From the NCBI GenBank assembly GCA_026413225.1, contig CM048591.1:72194052-72258051 (forward strand): a stretch of DNA of 64,000 nt. The letters are read 5' to 3'. A program made the translations under genes and the position numbers. Below the pieces are notes generated by a model. That model was not told the DNA's origin, did no database searches, and saw nothing but the letters and a program-made list of their open reading frames with translations. This document shows positions 47,428 through 60,475 of the stretch, one piece after another. How positions within the stretch are numbered: position 1 is the stretch's first letter; each line of letters begins with the position of its first letter. This DNA comes from Otis tarda. Taxonomy: Eukaryota; Chordata; Aves; Otidiformes; Otididae.

Positions 47428-48918
47428 CTCTGTCAACTCTCTTTCAAAAATAAAAAAAAAAATGAATCCCTCTTTCCTTGAAAAAGACTTTTGGGGTGCT
47501 GCTTTACCTCCTTCTCCCGGTGCCTTTGTGTGACCCCCATGCCCCACCGCTGGCCTAGGCCCCGAGACCCCTGCTCGGAGGGGTTTGTGGACCAACGGGC
47601 CTGGGCCCCTGCTCCTGCCATCCAGTCCGGGCAGCCAACACGACTGGAAGAGCAGTGTCCCTTCTAGGGCAAGCGGGCTCCTGAGCACAGCTTCTCTGCA
47701 TCCAAACACCACTTTGTAGGGATAACCACGTACTGGAATGTGAGGGAAAACACTCTTCTGCACTGGAGTAGTTGCCCCTTCCCAGCAGACACATCCCAGT
47801 TCCTGGAGACAGAAAGTCTTTCCCTGACGGCCCTTGTGGGCTGGGAGGCAGCTCCAGTGCCTGGCCTGGACGCAGGCGCCCCGTCCCATGCACGTGGGTG
47901 GGTACCTCCACACTGGCTGTTGGAGTACAGGGTCCCTCTCCACTGGGAAGCCGAGGAAACCTGCCTGCTTTGCCAAAACGTGCTGCTCAAACAGCACCGC
48001 TGCTCTGAGACAGCCCTCCATCACCCAGAGACCACACGGAAAACATCCGCACGAAGGGCAAAGTTCAGGTGTTCAGGTACCAGTGTTTCAGTTCTCCAGT
48101 CTCCAGGATGCTCTAATACTAGAGTGTTGGCCTAGAATACTAGAAGTAGTATAGAGAGGTGCTGTTGAGGAGTGACAGATGGACTCCATTGTGCTGTTCT
48201 AACAGTATCTCACGGCTGGACAGAGTTCACGGCAAGGCTTTCAGTGAAAACATTCTTGTGTAGGACTGACCCACTCTGGGGCACATGCATGAGAGACACC
48301 CCTATTTGCAGCTCATGACTGAGCAAAAAGAGTGCAAACTTAAAGCAGTTAGGTACTGATCATGTCAGTGAAATGCAAGGGAGTGAGAAGCAAATGTCCT
48401 CTGCAAATAATGGGCTGGGTGTAAAAAGGCCTTGCGAAGGCCAGGTCCTCCGTGAGCAGTTGTGGTAGTCACAGCCAGTGACCTTGATTCACCCTGTGGG
48501 ACAGAAAATGTGTCTGTATGTTCTCCGAGGAGTTAGAAATGTTACAGAGAAGCTGCAACACAAGAAGATTTTGAGGAGTGGCTCTGCTGTGGCCACATCC
48601 AGAAAGGGGCAGAACAGGTGGCTTCCCAGCTCTAGAGAGGGATTCTGTTCTGACGAGAACAACATCCCTCCATGTAGAATGAAGTGTTAGGGAAGGAAGG
48701 TGTGAGGCTTTTGTGAGGCTTGGGAAAAAGAAAAAAAACCACCAAAAGGCAGAAGATGTGAAGAAGCAGAAGCGGGAGGTAGAGAGGGGTAGGCAAGAGC
48801 CTTTTTGGCCTTGCGGCCCTCAGCCTCTGGCCTCCCGCTGGGCCCGACTGGGCCCGGCTGAGACAAGGGAGGAGAGGAGCTGTGAAGGGAACCGGAGAGG
48901 CGTCTGCCTGAGCCCGTT

Positions 48919-49291
48919 GTGAAGGATTTCTTGTGAGAGGAGCGGCTGCAGGCGCCGAGGTGAGTGAAGCAGGAGGGGGAGCAGCAATGGTGCTGCGGGC
49001 AGAGATTCCCCTGCAGCCCGTGGTGCAGCCCCTGGTGAGGCCGGCTGTGCCCCTGCAGCCCATGGAGGCCCCCACAGGAGCAGAGGGCCCGCGCTGGGGC
49101 AGCCTGTTCCGGAGGGACTGCACCCTGTGGAAAAAGGGTCCACGCTGGGGCAGCTGGTGAAGGACTGTACCCGTGGGAGGGACCCCAGGCTGGAGCAGAG
49201 GAGGAATGTGAGGAGTTCTTCCCCTGAGGAGGAAGGAGCAGTGGAATGGGACATGTGATGAACTGCCCATAACCCCCATTCCCTATTCCCC
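48919..49291 (+). mobile_element. Avian LTR-like fragment, unit 9
   Basis: Same fragment as at 4181-4553. Confidence 0.35.
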
Positions 49292-49295
49292 CCGA

Positions 49296-50074
49296 TTATC
49301 TCCTGTGGTCAGACAGACCCCAGTATCCCGCAGCCTCCTTTTCCCTTAGCTGAAAGTGATCTCCCCTGGTTAGAGACACACGCCACACGTACTCAGTCTC
49401 GGATTTTTTGGCAAGGCACCCATAATCCTGCACCAGTTTGGCAAGCTCAGTAGCGGCGTACAGCAAGTCCTTAGTTGCAATTTGTGGGTTGCTATCCTTG
49501 TTATTCAAATCAAAATATTCTTTTTTAAAGAAAGGTCTCACTGAGGGTGATTGCCAAAGTGATTTCTCGCTTCTTCTAGTTCCTTCTGAGAATATGTCTG
49601 GCTTATCTTTCAAATACCTCTCTCCTCAGGCTTCAGATCTGTCTCACTCCACAGTTCTGAATTCTTTGGATATTTTTTCCTCTAGATAGATTTTAGCAAA
49701 AGATTTTGCTCCTTTTCTTCCTGCAGCTGCTTTTGGAGCGTGGATACTCTCTCGAAGAAGAACCTCCAAAAATGCTGGACCAACTCAGTAATCTGTTGCT
49801 CCTGGTCACACCGCTTAACATGGTCCCCTACTGCCGGTACCAGACTTGCACCCAGAATAAGCCAAACTATGGCTTTGCCTCTGCCAGATTTTACCCTCGC
49901 CTCCTTTGGCAAGGAAGTCACGCAATCTACTAGGCTTTGCAAATTTGCCTGATTATCTCGAGCCCAATCTCGCCCAGGGATGGACGGCCGTGCAGTATGC
50001 TGTGACAAGAGCTCCTAAAACGAGTCTTGACTTTTCACTGACAAAGGGTACTGATCATCAGCTTTTCCCGCCAT
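49296..50074 (-). pseudogene. Decayed gag-like fragment, unit 9
   Basis: Shared stops and frame change; no private break seen. Confidence 0.5.
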
Positions 50075-50537
50075 TCTTATTGCAAAGGGACCAAACCCAC
50101 TTTGGAGATGTTAAACTCAATTTCCACACACGCAGTTCCCCTGCATCGCCCTTCTCTTCCTCGAGTGATTGAAGAGACCAAAATCTACTACGCGGAGGCT
50201 CAACTTAGTTTCCACAAATGCAGTCTCTCTGCAGTCGCCCTTCACGTCCCCAAGTAGTCGGCCTCATTCATGTGAGCACAGCTCTTGCTTTTGCACTAAG
50301 AGATCTTATTATTAACTCCCGTCAGACAGAGTCCAAACCTCAGCTCGAGTTCACGTCCATTGGGTGTGTGAGGTGTGCGGGAAATTTGGATCAGCCCCCT
50401 TGCTTTCTAGGCACCTCTCATCCAAAAGGACGTAGGGCTAGGTGCGGCTGGACCAAACCGTCCTTCCCCTGTTACAGACCACACACAGCCTGCACCTCTC
50501 TGTCTTTCAGGATGCTGTGACTACGCCAATTTAAAAA

Positions 50538-51240
50538 TGTCACGGTGCACTCGGGACTCGTGATGGCTCTTTCAGTGCCACCTCAAAGTGCAAAATTACG
50601 GCGAACACGCCAACGGGGTTAGTTTCAATCAAACAGCACAAACTTTATTATTGTGCCTGTAAAGCGGCATATGATAGGCGAAAGGGAGTGAAAAGGAAAA
50701 GTAAAGATAGGAAAAAAGTTATAAAAGCTACCACCGCGGGTCCAAGGCATCCCCATGGCCCCAGATCCAGGCAGCGTACTGCCGGTCGTCACGATCGATG
50801 TCAACGTTTATCCTTGGTGGGGAAAGCTCTCAGGGGTCTTGTTTTTCGGGGTCGACCTTTTATGCCAATTAGCAAACCTTGCTCCTCCTTTACTTCGGGG
50901 ATCTCTGCCTGTTCTGGGCCCTTAGGATAGAAGTGTGTTTTTGTACATTGTAATGAGCAAAGTTCAGTTAAAGGGCACTTTCTCACCGTGGTTTTTGAGA
51001 CAGCAGTTGTGATTCATCCTCCTCGATAGCAGGTGCACGGTTATCTTTGCCAGTATGGACAACAGGGAAGAGCTGTGGCACCACTCTGGCCGCCATCTCC
51101 AGCATGTTCTACATTTTGTTGTTAGGCCAGAGTGGGCCTTGTCCACAGCAATCACATTCCGTCCCCAGAAAAACAACTGCATCTCAGCAGAGTGCTTGCA
51201 GCAGCTCACGTCAAGTTGTGAGCCTAACTTTTAGGCCACA
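50538..51240 (-). mobile_element. Endogenous retrovirus LTR, unit 10
   Basis: 703 bp, with the same ends and signals as unit 1. Confidence 0.55.
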
Positions 51241-51346
51241 CCAAATCCATCATGCAGCTGGAAGTCCTCGATGACAAGGTTGAGACAATACTGATTTTCT
51301 GATGAGCCCTACAATGCTGTGTGCCTGTGGGGGCAGATGGCCCACA

Positions 51347-51443
51347 GTGATGTCACCGTCTGGTGGAACGTGAAATCTTTCAGCGGTGGATGGTGATGTC
51401 ACTGAGCGACGGAACATGACCTCACGCCCATCACTGCTTAAAT
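51347..51443 (+). promoter_or_regulatory. RING-gene promoter, unit 10
   Basis: CRE-like pair and TATA-like element match unit 1. Confidence 0.5.
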
Positions 51444-51930
51444 CCGGGCACGGGCAGAGCCTGTCCCAGTCTGGCTCAAGCCTGTACTCCTGCCGAGCGT
51501 GTCTGTGAGGTCTGGAGGGTAGAGCGAGTCTTTTCTTGGTTTTGGGTGGTACTTCAGGGGTTGTCTGTGGCAGCTCTCGGTGCCGTCCAAGAGCCATTCC
51601 CTGTGTTCTTATCCGGCCCTGCCTGGTTCAGCAGCCGGGCACTGCGGTGCACGCTTGCAGGAGCAGAGGTGAGCTGTGCGGGGAAACATCTGCCTGGGGT
51701 GGTCTGGAATGGGTGCTGGGGCTTGGGGAGCCAGGAAAGTGTCCTTCTTGAGGGAGAGGTGCATTTTGTCCTCAGCTACCCTCCCTGGGAAATGGGATGT
51801 CACAGCGAATGACCATGGCCTCTCCCTATTTTGCAGCGTGTGAAAACCTTTGGCAGCGTCAGTGCCTGCGAGAAGGAGCAGCTCCTCCTCCTCAGCTCTC
51901 CCCAACCCACCACAGAGCACAAACACGGCC

Positions 51931-53019
51931 ATGGGGAGGGCGTGGAGCTGCCCCATCTGCCACGACGCTCGAGATGGCATTGCTGATGTGATGCCCTGTC
52001 AGCACCAGATTTGTGTGGGCTGCATCCTGCGGCGGATAAGGGGGAGCTCGGAATGCCCTACTTGTGGAGGAGCAATAGAGACTGTCAGGTTTTCTGTGCG
52101 GGGAGAAGATGACTACCTACGGTGCGTCATCAGAAGTCGTGAAGAGTTACAAGATGCCAGGAGCCAGGCAGGATGTGCCCCCGGCAGCCTGGCCGAAAAC
52201 AGCCCCCATGACCCTGCAGCACCCCCTCCTTATCCGGAGTGGATACACTCTTCGGCTGAGCAGGGGGCTGCAGGGTCAGAGGCAGTGGGTGGGCTCCAGC
52301 CCGAAGTGTGGGCAGGACTCTTCCAAAGACAACAAAGTCTTCTTGAGCCCGTGCTGGTCTGCCTGCGTGCTGTACTGAGGCTGATCTTAGGGGCTCAGTG
52401 GTGGCACGTAAACAGTATAGAGGGCCTGATCCTTCACCTCCTGTGTATCTATGGTCCGAATGAGCAAGTCATGCTCGACATACTGCAGGACTGCCTCGGG
52501 GAATTTACAGAACCACTGGTCCGTGACCTCTTCAATGTCATTGTGGAGCGGTGCAGTGAAGAGGCTGGGAGGCTGCTTCGCTCCAACGCTGCTGGGGAAG
52601 AGGACAACAGCCCTGCAGCCAGCATCTGCTCCACTAGCGCAAACATCTCCAGCTCCAGCTCCAGCAGCTCCAGCTCCACCAGCTGCGATGGAGAGACTCC
52701 CATGTCCAGTTTCTCTTCCTGCAGCCCCGCAGTGTCCAATGTGGAGGAGGAAGATGGTCCTTCAGAGGCTGCAGTCCACGGGGGTCCTGGCTGCCCCTCA
52801 CCTGCACCCATCTCTGCAGAGCAGGAGCAACGCCAGGAGGAACCAGGGGAGGCAGCAGCAGCAGGCCCCTCTGCCCAGGGCAGCGACCGGAGCACTTCCG
52901 CTCCCAGACGGGGCAGGGACAGCTCAACCATGCGGGCCCGGCGCCCCACAAAGAGGAGGGCTGCCAGCCCCCAGGACTCTCCACAGCCCCGCAAGAGGCC
53001 ACCCCGGAAGCGACGCTAG
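51931..53019 (+). CDS. TOPORS-like RING protein (362 aa), unit 10, C144/Q156 variant
   Basis: Intact frame; intron at 51669-51836. Protein identical to unit 7. The base lost near 51630 lies in the non-coding first exon and does not touch the reading frame. Confidence 0.78.
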   Translation: MGRAWSCPICHDARDGIADVMPCQHQICVGCILRRIRGSSECPTCGGAIETVRFSVRGEDDYLRCVIRSREELQDARSQAGCAPGSLAENSPHDPAAPPPYPEWIHSSAEQGAAGSEAVGGLQPEVWAGLFQRQQSLLEPVLVCLRAVLRLILGAQWWHVNSIEGLILHLLCIYGPNEQVMLDILQDCLGEFTEPLVRDLFNVIVERCSEEAGRLLRSNAAGEEDNSPAASICSTSANISSSSSSSSSSTSCDGETPMSSFSSCSPAVSNVEEEDGPSEAAVHGGPGCPSPAPISAEQEQRQEEPGEAAAAGPSAQGSDRSTSAPRRGRDSSTMRARRPTKRRAASPQDSPQPRKRPPRKRR

Positions 53020-54510
53020 CTCTGTCAACTCTCTTTCAAAAATAAAAAAAAAAATGAATCCCTCTTTCCTTGAAAAAGACTTTTGGGGTGCTGCTTTACC
53101 TCCTTCTCCCGGTGCCTTTGTGTGACCCCCATGCCCCACCGCTGGCCTAGGCCCCGAGACCCCTGCTCGGAGGGGTTTGTGGACCAACGGGCCTGGGCCC
53201 CTGCTCCTGCCATCCAGTCCGGGCAGCCAACACGACTGGAAGAGCAGTGTCCCTTCTAGGGCAAGCGGGCTCCTGAGCACAGCTTCTCTGCATCCAAACA
53301 CCACTTTGTAGGGATAACCACGTACTGGAATGTGAGGGAAAACACTCTTCTGCACTGGAGTAGTTGCCCCTTCCCAGCAGACACATCCCAGTTCCTGGAG
53401 ACAGAAAGTCTTTCCCTGACGGCCCTTGTGGGCTGGGAGGCAGCTCCAGTGCCTGGCCTGGACGCAGGCGCCCCGTCCCATGCACGTGGGTGGGTACCTC
53501 CACACTGGCTGTTGGAGTACAGGGTCCCTCTCCACTGGGAAGCCGAGGAAACCTGCCTGCTTTGCCAAAACGTGCTGCTCAAACAGCACCGCTGCTCTGA
53601 GACAGCCCTCCATCACCCAGAGACCACACGGAAAACATCCGCACGAAGGGCAAAGTTCAGGTGTTCAGGTACCAGTGTTTCAGTTCTCCAGTCTCCAGGA
53701 TGCTCTAATACTAGAGTGTTGGCCTAGAATACTAGAAGTAGTATAGAGAGGTGCTGTTGAGGAGTGACAGATGGACTCCATTGTGCTGTTCTAACAGTAT
53801 CTCACGGCTGGACAGAGTTCACGGCAAGGCTTTCAGTGAAAACATTCTTGTGTAGGACTGACCCACTCTGGGGCACATGCATGAGAGACACCCCTATTTG
53901 CAGCTCATGACTGAGCAAAAAAGAGTGCAAACTTAAAGCAGTTAGGTACTGATCATGTCAGTGAAATGCAAGGGAGTGAGAAGCAAATGTCCTCTGCAAA
54001 TAATGGGCTGGGTGTAAAAGGCCTTGCGAAGGCCAGGTCCTCCGTGAGCAGTTGTGGTAGTCACAGCCAGTGACCTTGATTCACCCTGTGGGACAGAAAA
54101 TGTGTCTGTATGTTCTCCGAGGAGTTAGAAATGTTACAGAGAAGCTGCAACACAAGAAGATTTTGAGGAGTGGCTCTGCTGTGGCCACATCCAGAAAGGG
54201 GCAGAACAGGTGGCTTCCCAGCTCTAGAGAGGGATTCTGTTCTGACGAGAACAACATCCCTCCATGTAGAATGAAGTGTTAGGGAAGGAAGGTGTGAGGC
54301 TTTTGTGAGGCTTGGGAAAAAGAAAAAAAACCACCAAAAGGCAGAAGATGTGAAGAAGCAGAAGCGGGAGGTAGAGAGGGGTAGGCAAGAGCCTTTTTGG
54401 CCTTGCGGCCCTCAGCCTCTGGCCTCCCGCTGGGCCCGACTGGGCCCGGCTGAGACAAGGGAGGAGAGGAGCTGTGAAGGGAACCGGAGAGGCGTCTGCC
54501 TGAGCCCGTT

Positions 54511-54883
54511 GTGAAGGATTTCTTGTGAGAGGAGCGGCTGCAGGCGCCGAGGTGAGTGAAGCAGGAGGGGGAGCAGCAATGGTGCTGCGGGCAGAGATTC
54601 CCCTGCAGCCCGTGGTGCAGCCCCTGGTGAGGCCGGCTGTGCCCCTGCAGCCCATGGAGGCCCCCACAGGAGCAGAGGGCCCGCGCTGGGGCAGCCTGTT
54701 CCGGAGGGACTGCACCCTGTGGAAAAAGGGTCCACGCTGGGGCAGCTGGTGAAGGACTGTACCCGTGGGAGGGACCCCAGGCTGGAGCAGAGGAGGAATG
54801 TGAGGAGTTCTTCCCCTGAGGAGGAAGGAGCAGTGGAATGGGACATGTGATGAACTGCCCATAACCCCCATTCCCTATTCCCC
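54511..54883 (+). mobile_element. Avian LTR-like fragment, unit 10
   Basis: Same fragment as at 4181-4553. Confidence 0.35.
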
Positions 54884-54887
54884 CCGA

Positions 54888-55666
54888 TTATCTCCTGTGG
54901 TCAGACAGACCCCAGTATCCCGCAGCCTCCTTTTCCCTTAGCTGAAAGTGATCTCCCCTGGTTAGAGACACACGCCACACGTACTCAGTCTCGGATTTTT
55001 TGGCAAGGCACCCATAATCCTGCACCAGTTTGGCAAGCTCAGTAGCGGCGTACAGCAAGTCCTTAGTTGCAATTTGTGGGTTGCTATCCTTGTTATTCAA
55101 ATCAAAATATTCTTTTTTAAAGAAAGGTCTCACTGAGGGTGATTGCCAAAGTGATTTCTCGCTTCTTCTAGTTCCTTCTGAGAATATGTCTGGCTTATCT
55201 TTCAAATACCTCTCTCCTCAGGCTTCAGATCTGTCTCACTCCACAGTTCTGAATTCTTTGGATATTTTTTCCTCTAGATAGATTTTAGCAAAAGATTTTG
55301 CTCCTTTTCTTCCTGCAGCTGCTTTTGGAGCGTGGATACTCTCTCGAAGAAGAACCTCCAAAAATGCTGGACCAACTCAGTAATCTGTTGCTCCTGGTCA
55401 CACCGCTTAACATGGTCCCCTACTGCCGGTACCAGACTTGCACCCAGAATAAGCCAAACTATGGCTTTGCCTCTGCCAGATTTTACCCTCGCCTCCTTTG
55501 GCAAGGAAGTCACGCAATCTACTAGGCTTTGCAAATTTGCCTGATTATCTCGAGCCCAATCTCGCCCAGGGATGGACGGCCGTGCAGTATGCTGTGACAA
55601 GAGCTCCTAGAACGAGTCTTGACTTTTCACTGACAAAGGGTACTGATCATCAGCTTTTCCCGCCAT
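54888..55666 (-). pseudogene. Decayed gag-like fragment, unit 10
   Basis: A private base at 55610 changes the codon just before the early TAG silently (TTT to TTC); the TAG itself remains. Confidence 0.5.
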
Positions 55667-56129
55667 TCTTATTGCAAAGGGACCAAACCCACTTTGGAGA
55701 TGTTAAACTCAATTTCCACACACGCAGTTCCCCTGCATCGCCCTTCTCTTCCTCGAGTGATTGAAGAGACCAAAATCTACTACGCGGAGGCTCAACTTAG
55801 TTTCCACAAATGCAGTCTCTCTGCAGTCGCCCTTCACGTCCCCAAGTAGTCGGCCTCATTCATGTGAGCACAGCTCTTGCTTTTGCACTAAGAGATCTTA
55901 TTATTAACTCCCGTCAGACAGAGTCCAAACCTCAGCTCGAGTTCACGTCCATTGGGTGTGTGAGGTGTGCGGGAAATTTGGATCGGCCCCCTTGCTTTCT
56001 AGGCACCTCTCATCCAAAAGGACGTAGGGCTAGGTGCGGCTGGACCAAACCGTCCTTCCCCTGTTACAGACCACACACAGCCTGCACCTCTCTGTCTTTC
56101 AGGATGCTGTGACTACGCCAATTTAAAAA

Positions 56130-56832
56130 TGTCACGGTGCACTCGGGACTCGTGATGGCTCTTTCAGTGCCACCTCAAAGTGCAAAATTACGGCGAACAC
56201 GCCAACGGGGTTAGTTTCAATCAAACAGCACAAACTTTATTATTGTGCCTGTAAAGCGGCATATGATAGGCGAAAGGGAGTGAAAAGGAAAAGTAAAGAT
56301 AGGAAAAAAGTTATAAAAGCTACCACCGCGGGTCCAAGGCATCCCCATGGCCCCAGATCCAGGCAGCGTACTGCCGGTCGTCACGATCGATGTCAACGTT
56401 TATCCTTGGTGGGGAAAGCTCTCAGGGGTCTTGTTTTTCGGGGTCGACCTTTTATGCCAATTAGCAAACCTTGCTCCTCCTTTACTTCGGGGATCTCTGC
56501 CTGTTCTGGGCCCTTAGGATAGAAGTGTGTTTTTGTACATTGTAATGAGCAAAGTTCAGTTAAAGGGCACTTTCTCACCGTGGTTTTTGAGACAGCAGTT
56601 GTGATTCATCCTCCTCGATAGCAGGTGCACGGTTATCTTTGCCAGTATGGACAACAGGGAAGAGCTGTGGCACCACTCTGGCCGCCATCTCCAGCATGTT
56701 CTACATTTTGTTGTTAGGCCAGAGTGGGCCTTGTCCACAGCAATCACATTCCGTCCCCAGAAAAACAACTGCATCTCAGCAGAGTGCTTGCAGCAGCTCA
56801 CGTCAAGTTGTGAGCCTAACTTTTAGGCCACA
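56130..56832 (-). mobile_element. Endogenous retrovirus LTR, unit 11
   Basis: 703 bp, with the same ends and signals as unit 1. Confidence 0.55.
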
Positions 56833-56938
56833 CCAAATCCATCATGCAGCTGGAAGTCCTCGATGACAAGGTTGAGACAATACTGATTTTCTGACGAGCC
56901 CTACAATGCTGTGTGCCTGTGGGGGCAGATGGCCCACA

Positions 56939-57035
56939 GTGATGTCACCGTCTGGTGGAACGTGAAATCTTTCAGCGGTGGATGGTGATGTCACTGAGCG
57001 ACGGAACATGACCTCACGCCCATCACTGCTTAAAT
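56939..57035 (+). promoter_or_regulatory. RING-gene promoter, unit 11
   Basis: CRE-like pair and TATA-like element match unit 1. Confidence 0.5.
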
Positions 57036-57523
57036 CCGGGCACGGGCAGAGCCTGTCCCAGTCTGGCTCAAGCCTGTACTCCTGCCGAGCGTGTCTGTGA
57101 GGTCTGGAGGGTAGAGCGAATCTTTTCTTGGTTTTGGGTGGTACTTCAGGGGTTGTCTGTGGCAGCTCTCGGTGCCGTCCAAGAGCCATTCCCTGTGTTC
57201 TTATCCGGCCCTGCCTGGTTCAGGCAGCCGGGCACTGCGGTGCACGCTTGCAGGAGCAGAGGTGAGCTGTGCGGGGAAACATCTGCCTGGGGTGGTCTGG
57301 AATGGGTGCTGGGGCTTGGGGAGCCAGGAAAGTGTCCTTCTTGAGGGAGAGGTGCATTTTGTCCTCAGCTACCCTCCCTGGGAAATGGGATGTCACAGCG
57401 AATGACCATGGCCTCTCCCTATTTTGCAGCGTGTGAAAACCTTTGGCAGCGTCAGTGCCTGCGAGAAGGAGCAGCTCCTCCTCCTCAGCTCTCCCCAACC
57501 CACCACAGAGCACAAACACGGCC

Positions 57524-58611
57524 ATGGGGAGGGCGTGGAGCTGCCCCATCTGCCACGACGCTCGAGATGGCATTGCTGATGTGATGCCCTGTCAGCACCA
57601 GATTTGTGTGGGCTGCATCCTGCGGCGGATAAGGGGGAGCTCGGAATGCCCTACTTGTGGAGGAGCAATAGAGACTGTCAGGTTTTCTGTGCGGGGAGAA
57701 GATGACTACCTACGGTGCGTCATCAGAAGTCGTGAAGAGTTACAAGATGCCAGGAGCCAGGCAGGATGTGCCCCCGGCAGCCTGGCCGAAAACAGCCCCC
57801 ATGACCCTGCAGCACCCCTCCTTATCCAGAGTGGATACACTCTTCGGCTGAGCAGGGGGCTGCAGGGTCAGAGGCAGTGGGTGGGCTCCAGCCCGAAGTG
57901 TGGGCAGGACTCTTCCAAAGACAACAAAGTCTTCTTGAGCCCGTGCTGGTCTGGCTGCGTGCTGTACTGAGGCTGATCTTAGGGGCTCGGTGGTGGCACG
58001 TAAACAGTATAGAGGGCCTGATCCTTCACCTCCTGTGCATCTATGGTCCGAATGAGCAAGTCATGCTCGACATACTGCAGGACTGCCTCGGGGAATTTAC
58101 AGAACCACTGGTCCGTGACCTCTTCAATGTCATTGTGGAGCGGTGCAGTGAAGAGGCTGGGAGGCTGCTTCGCTCCAACGCTGCTGGGGAAGAGGACAAC
58201 AGCCCTGCAGCCAGCATCTGCTCCACTAGCGCAAACATCTCCAGCTCCAGCTCCAGCAGCTCCAGCTCCACCAGCTGCGATGGAGAGACTCCCATGTCCA
58301 GCTTCTCTTCCTGCAGCCCCGCAGTGTCCAATGTGGAGGAGGAAGATGGTCCTTCAGAGGCTGCAGTCCACGGGGGTCCTGGCTGCCCCTCACCTGCACC
58401 CATCTCTGCAGAGCAGGAGCAACGCCAGGAGGAACCAGGGGAGGCAGCAGCAGCAGGCCCCTCTGCCCAGGGCAGCGACCGGAGCACTTCCGCTCCCAGA
58501 CGGGGCAGGGACAGCTCAACCATGCGGGCCCGGCGCCCCACAAAGAGGAGGGCTGCCAGCCCCCAGGACTCTCCACAGCCCCGCAAGAGGCCACCCCGGA
58601 AGCGACGCTAG
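57524..58611 (+). pseudogene. TOPORS-like RING gene, unit 11, frameshifted near codon 98
   Basis: The intron is at 57262-57429 and the start at 57524. The C-run at 57815-57818 has four C instead of five, so the frame shifts just at the PPPY motif and ends at 57968-57970. It would give about 148 residues: the RING is kept, but the helical, Ser-rich and basic regions are lost. The rest of the ancestral frame stays open to the stop at 58609-58611, so the break is recent or is a homopolymer error. Confidence 0.75.
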
Positions 58612-60098
58612 CTCTGTCTACTCTCTTTCAAAAATAAAAAAAAAATGAATCCCTCTTTCCTTGAAAAAGACTTTTGGGGTGCTGCTTTACCTCCTTCTCC
58701 CGGTGCCTTTGTGTGACCCCCATGCCCCACCGCTGGCCTAGGCCCCGAGACCCCTGCTCGGAGGGGTTTGTGGACCAACGGGCCTGGGCCCCTGCTCCTG
58801 CCATCCAGTCCGGGCAGCCAACACGACTGGAAGAGCAGTGTCCCTTCTAGGGCAAGCGGGCTCCTGAGCACAGCTTCTCTGCATCCAAACACCACTTTGT
58901 AGGGATAACCACGTACTGGAATGTGAGGGAAAACACTCTTCTGCACTGGAGTAGTTGCCCCTTCCCAGCAGACACATCCCAGTTCCTGGAGACAGAAAGT
59001 CTTTCCCTGACGGCCCTTGTGGGCTGGGAGGCAGCTCCAGTGCCTGGCCTGGACGCAGGCGCCCCGTCCCATGCACGTGGGTGGGTACCTCCACACTGGC
59101 TGTTGGAGTACAGGGTCCCTCTCCACTGGGAAGCCGAGGAAACCTGCCTGCTTTGCCAAAACGTGCTGCTCAAACAGCACCGCTGCTCTGAGACAGCCCT
59201 CCATCACCCAGAGACCACACGGAAAACATCCGCACGAAGGGCAAAGTTCAGGTGTTCAGGTACCAGTGTTTCAGTTCTCCAGTCTCCAGGATGCTCTAAT
59301 ACTAGAGTGTTGGCCTAGAATACTAGAAGTAGTATAGAGAGGTGCTGTTGAGGAGTGACAGATGGACTCCATTGTGCTGTTCTAACAGTATCTCACGGCT
59401 GGACAGAGTTCACGGCAAGGCTTTCAGTGAAAACATTCTTGTGTAGGACTGACCCACTCTGGGGCACATGCATGAGAGACACCCCTATTTGCAGCTCATG
59501 ACTGAGCAAAAAGAGTGCAAACTTAAAGCAGTTAGGTACTGATCATGTCAGTGAAATGCAAGGGAGTGAGAAGCAAATGTCCTCTGCAAATAATGGGCTG
59601 GGTGTAAAAGGCCTTGCGAAGGCCAGGTCCTCCGTGAGCAGTTGTGGTAGTCACAGCCAGTGACCTTGATTCACCCTGTGGGACAGAAAATGTGTCTGTA
59701 TGTTCTCCGAGGAGTTAGAAATGTTACAGAGAAGCTGCAACACAAGAAGATTTTGAGGAGTGGCTCTGCTGTGGCCACATCCAGAAAGGGGCAGAACAGG
59801 TGGCTTCCCAGCTCTAGAGAGGGATTCTGTTCTGACGAGAACAACATCCCTCCATGTAGAATGAAGTGTTAGGGAAGGAAGGTGTGAGGCTTTTGTGAGG
59901 CTTGGGAAAAAGAAAAAACCACCAAAAGGCAGAAGATGTGAAGAAGCAGAAGCGGGAGGTAGAGAGGGGTAGGCAAGAGCCTTTTTGGCCTTGCGGCCCT
60001 CAGCCTCTGGCCTCCCGCTGGGCCCGACTGGGCCCGGCTGAGACAAGGGAGGAGAGGAGCTGTGAAGGGAACCGGAGAGGCGTCTGCCTGAGCCCGTT

Positions 60099-60471
60099 GT
60101 GAAGGATTTCTTGTGAGAGGAGCGGCTGCAGGCGCCGAGGTGAGTGAAGCAGGAGGGGGAGCAGCAATGGTGCTGCGGGCAGAGATTCCCCTGCAGCCCG
60201 TGGTGCAGCCCCTGGTGAGGCCGGCTGTGCCCCTGCAGCCCATGGAGGCCCCCACAGGAGCAGAGGGCCCGCGCTGGGGCAGCCTGTTCCGGAGGGACTG
60301 CACCCTGTGGAAAAAGGGTCCACGCTGGGGCAGCTGGTGAAGGACTGTACCCGTGGGAGGGACCCCAGGCTGGAGCAGAGGAGGAATGTGAGGAGTTCTT
60401 CCCCTGAGGAGGAAGGAGCAGTGGAATGGGACATGTGATGAACTGCCCATAACCCCCATTCCCTATTCCCC
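60099..60471 (+). mobile_element. Avian LTR-like fragment, unit 11
   Basis: Same fragment as at 4181-4553; the A-run to its left (near 59910) is the shortest among the units. Confidence 0.35.
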
Positions 60472-60475
60472 CCGA

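Larger units (their letters stand above)
44737..50329. repeat. Macrosatellite unit 9 (5593 bp)
   Basis: C144/Q156 block; no large private change noticed. The unassigned block lies at 47478-48918. Confidence 0.97.
50330..55921. repeat. Macrosatellite unit 10 (5592 bp)
   Basis: Private changes are one G missing near 51630 in exon 1 and a G at 55610. The unassigned block lies at 53070-54510. Confidence 0.97.
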
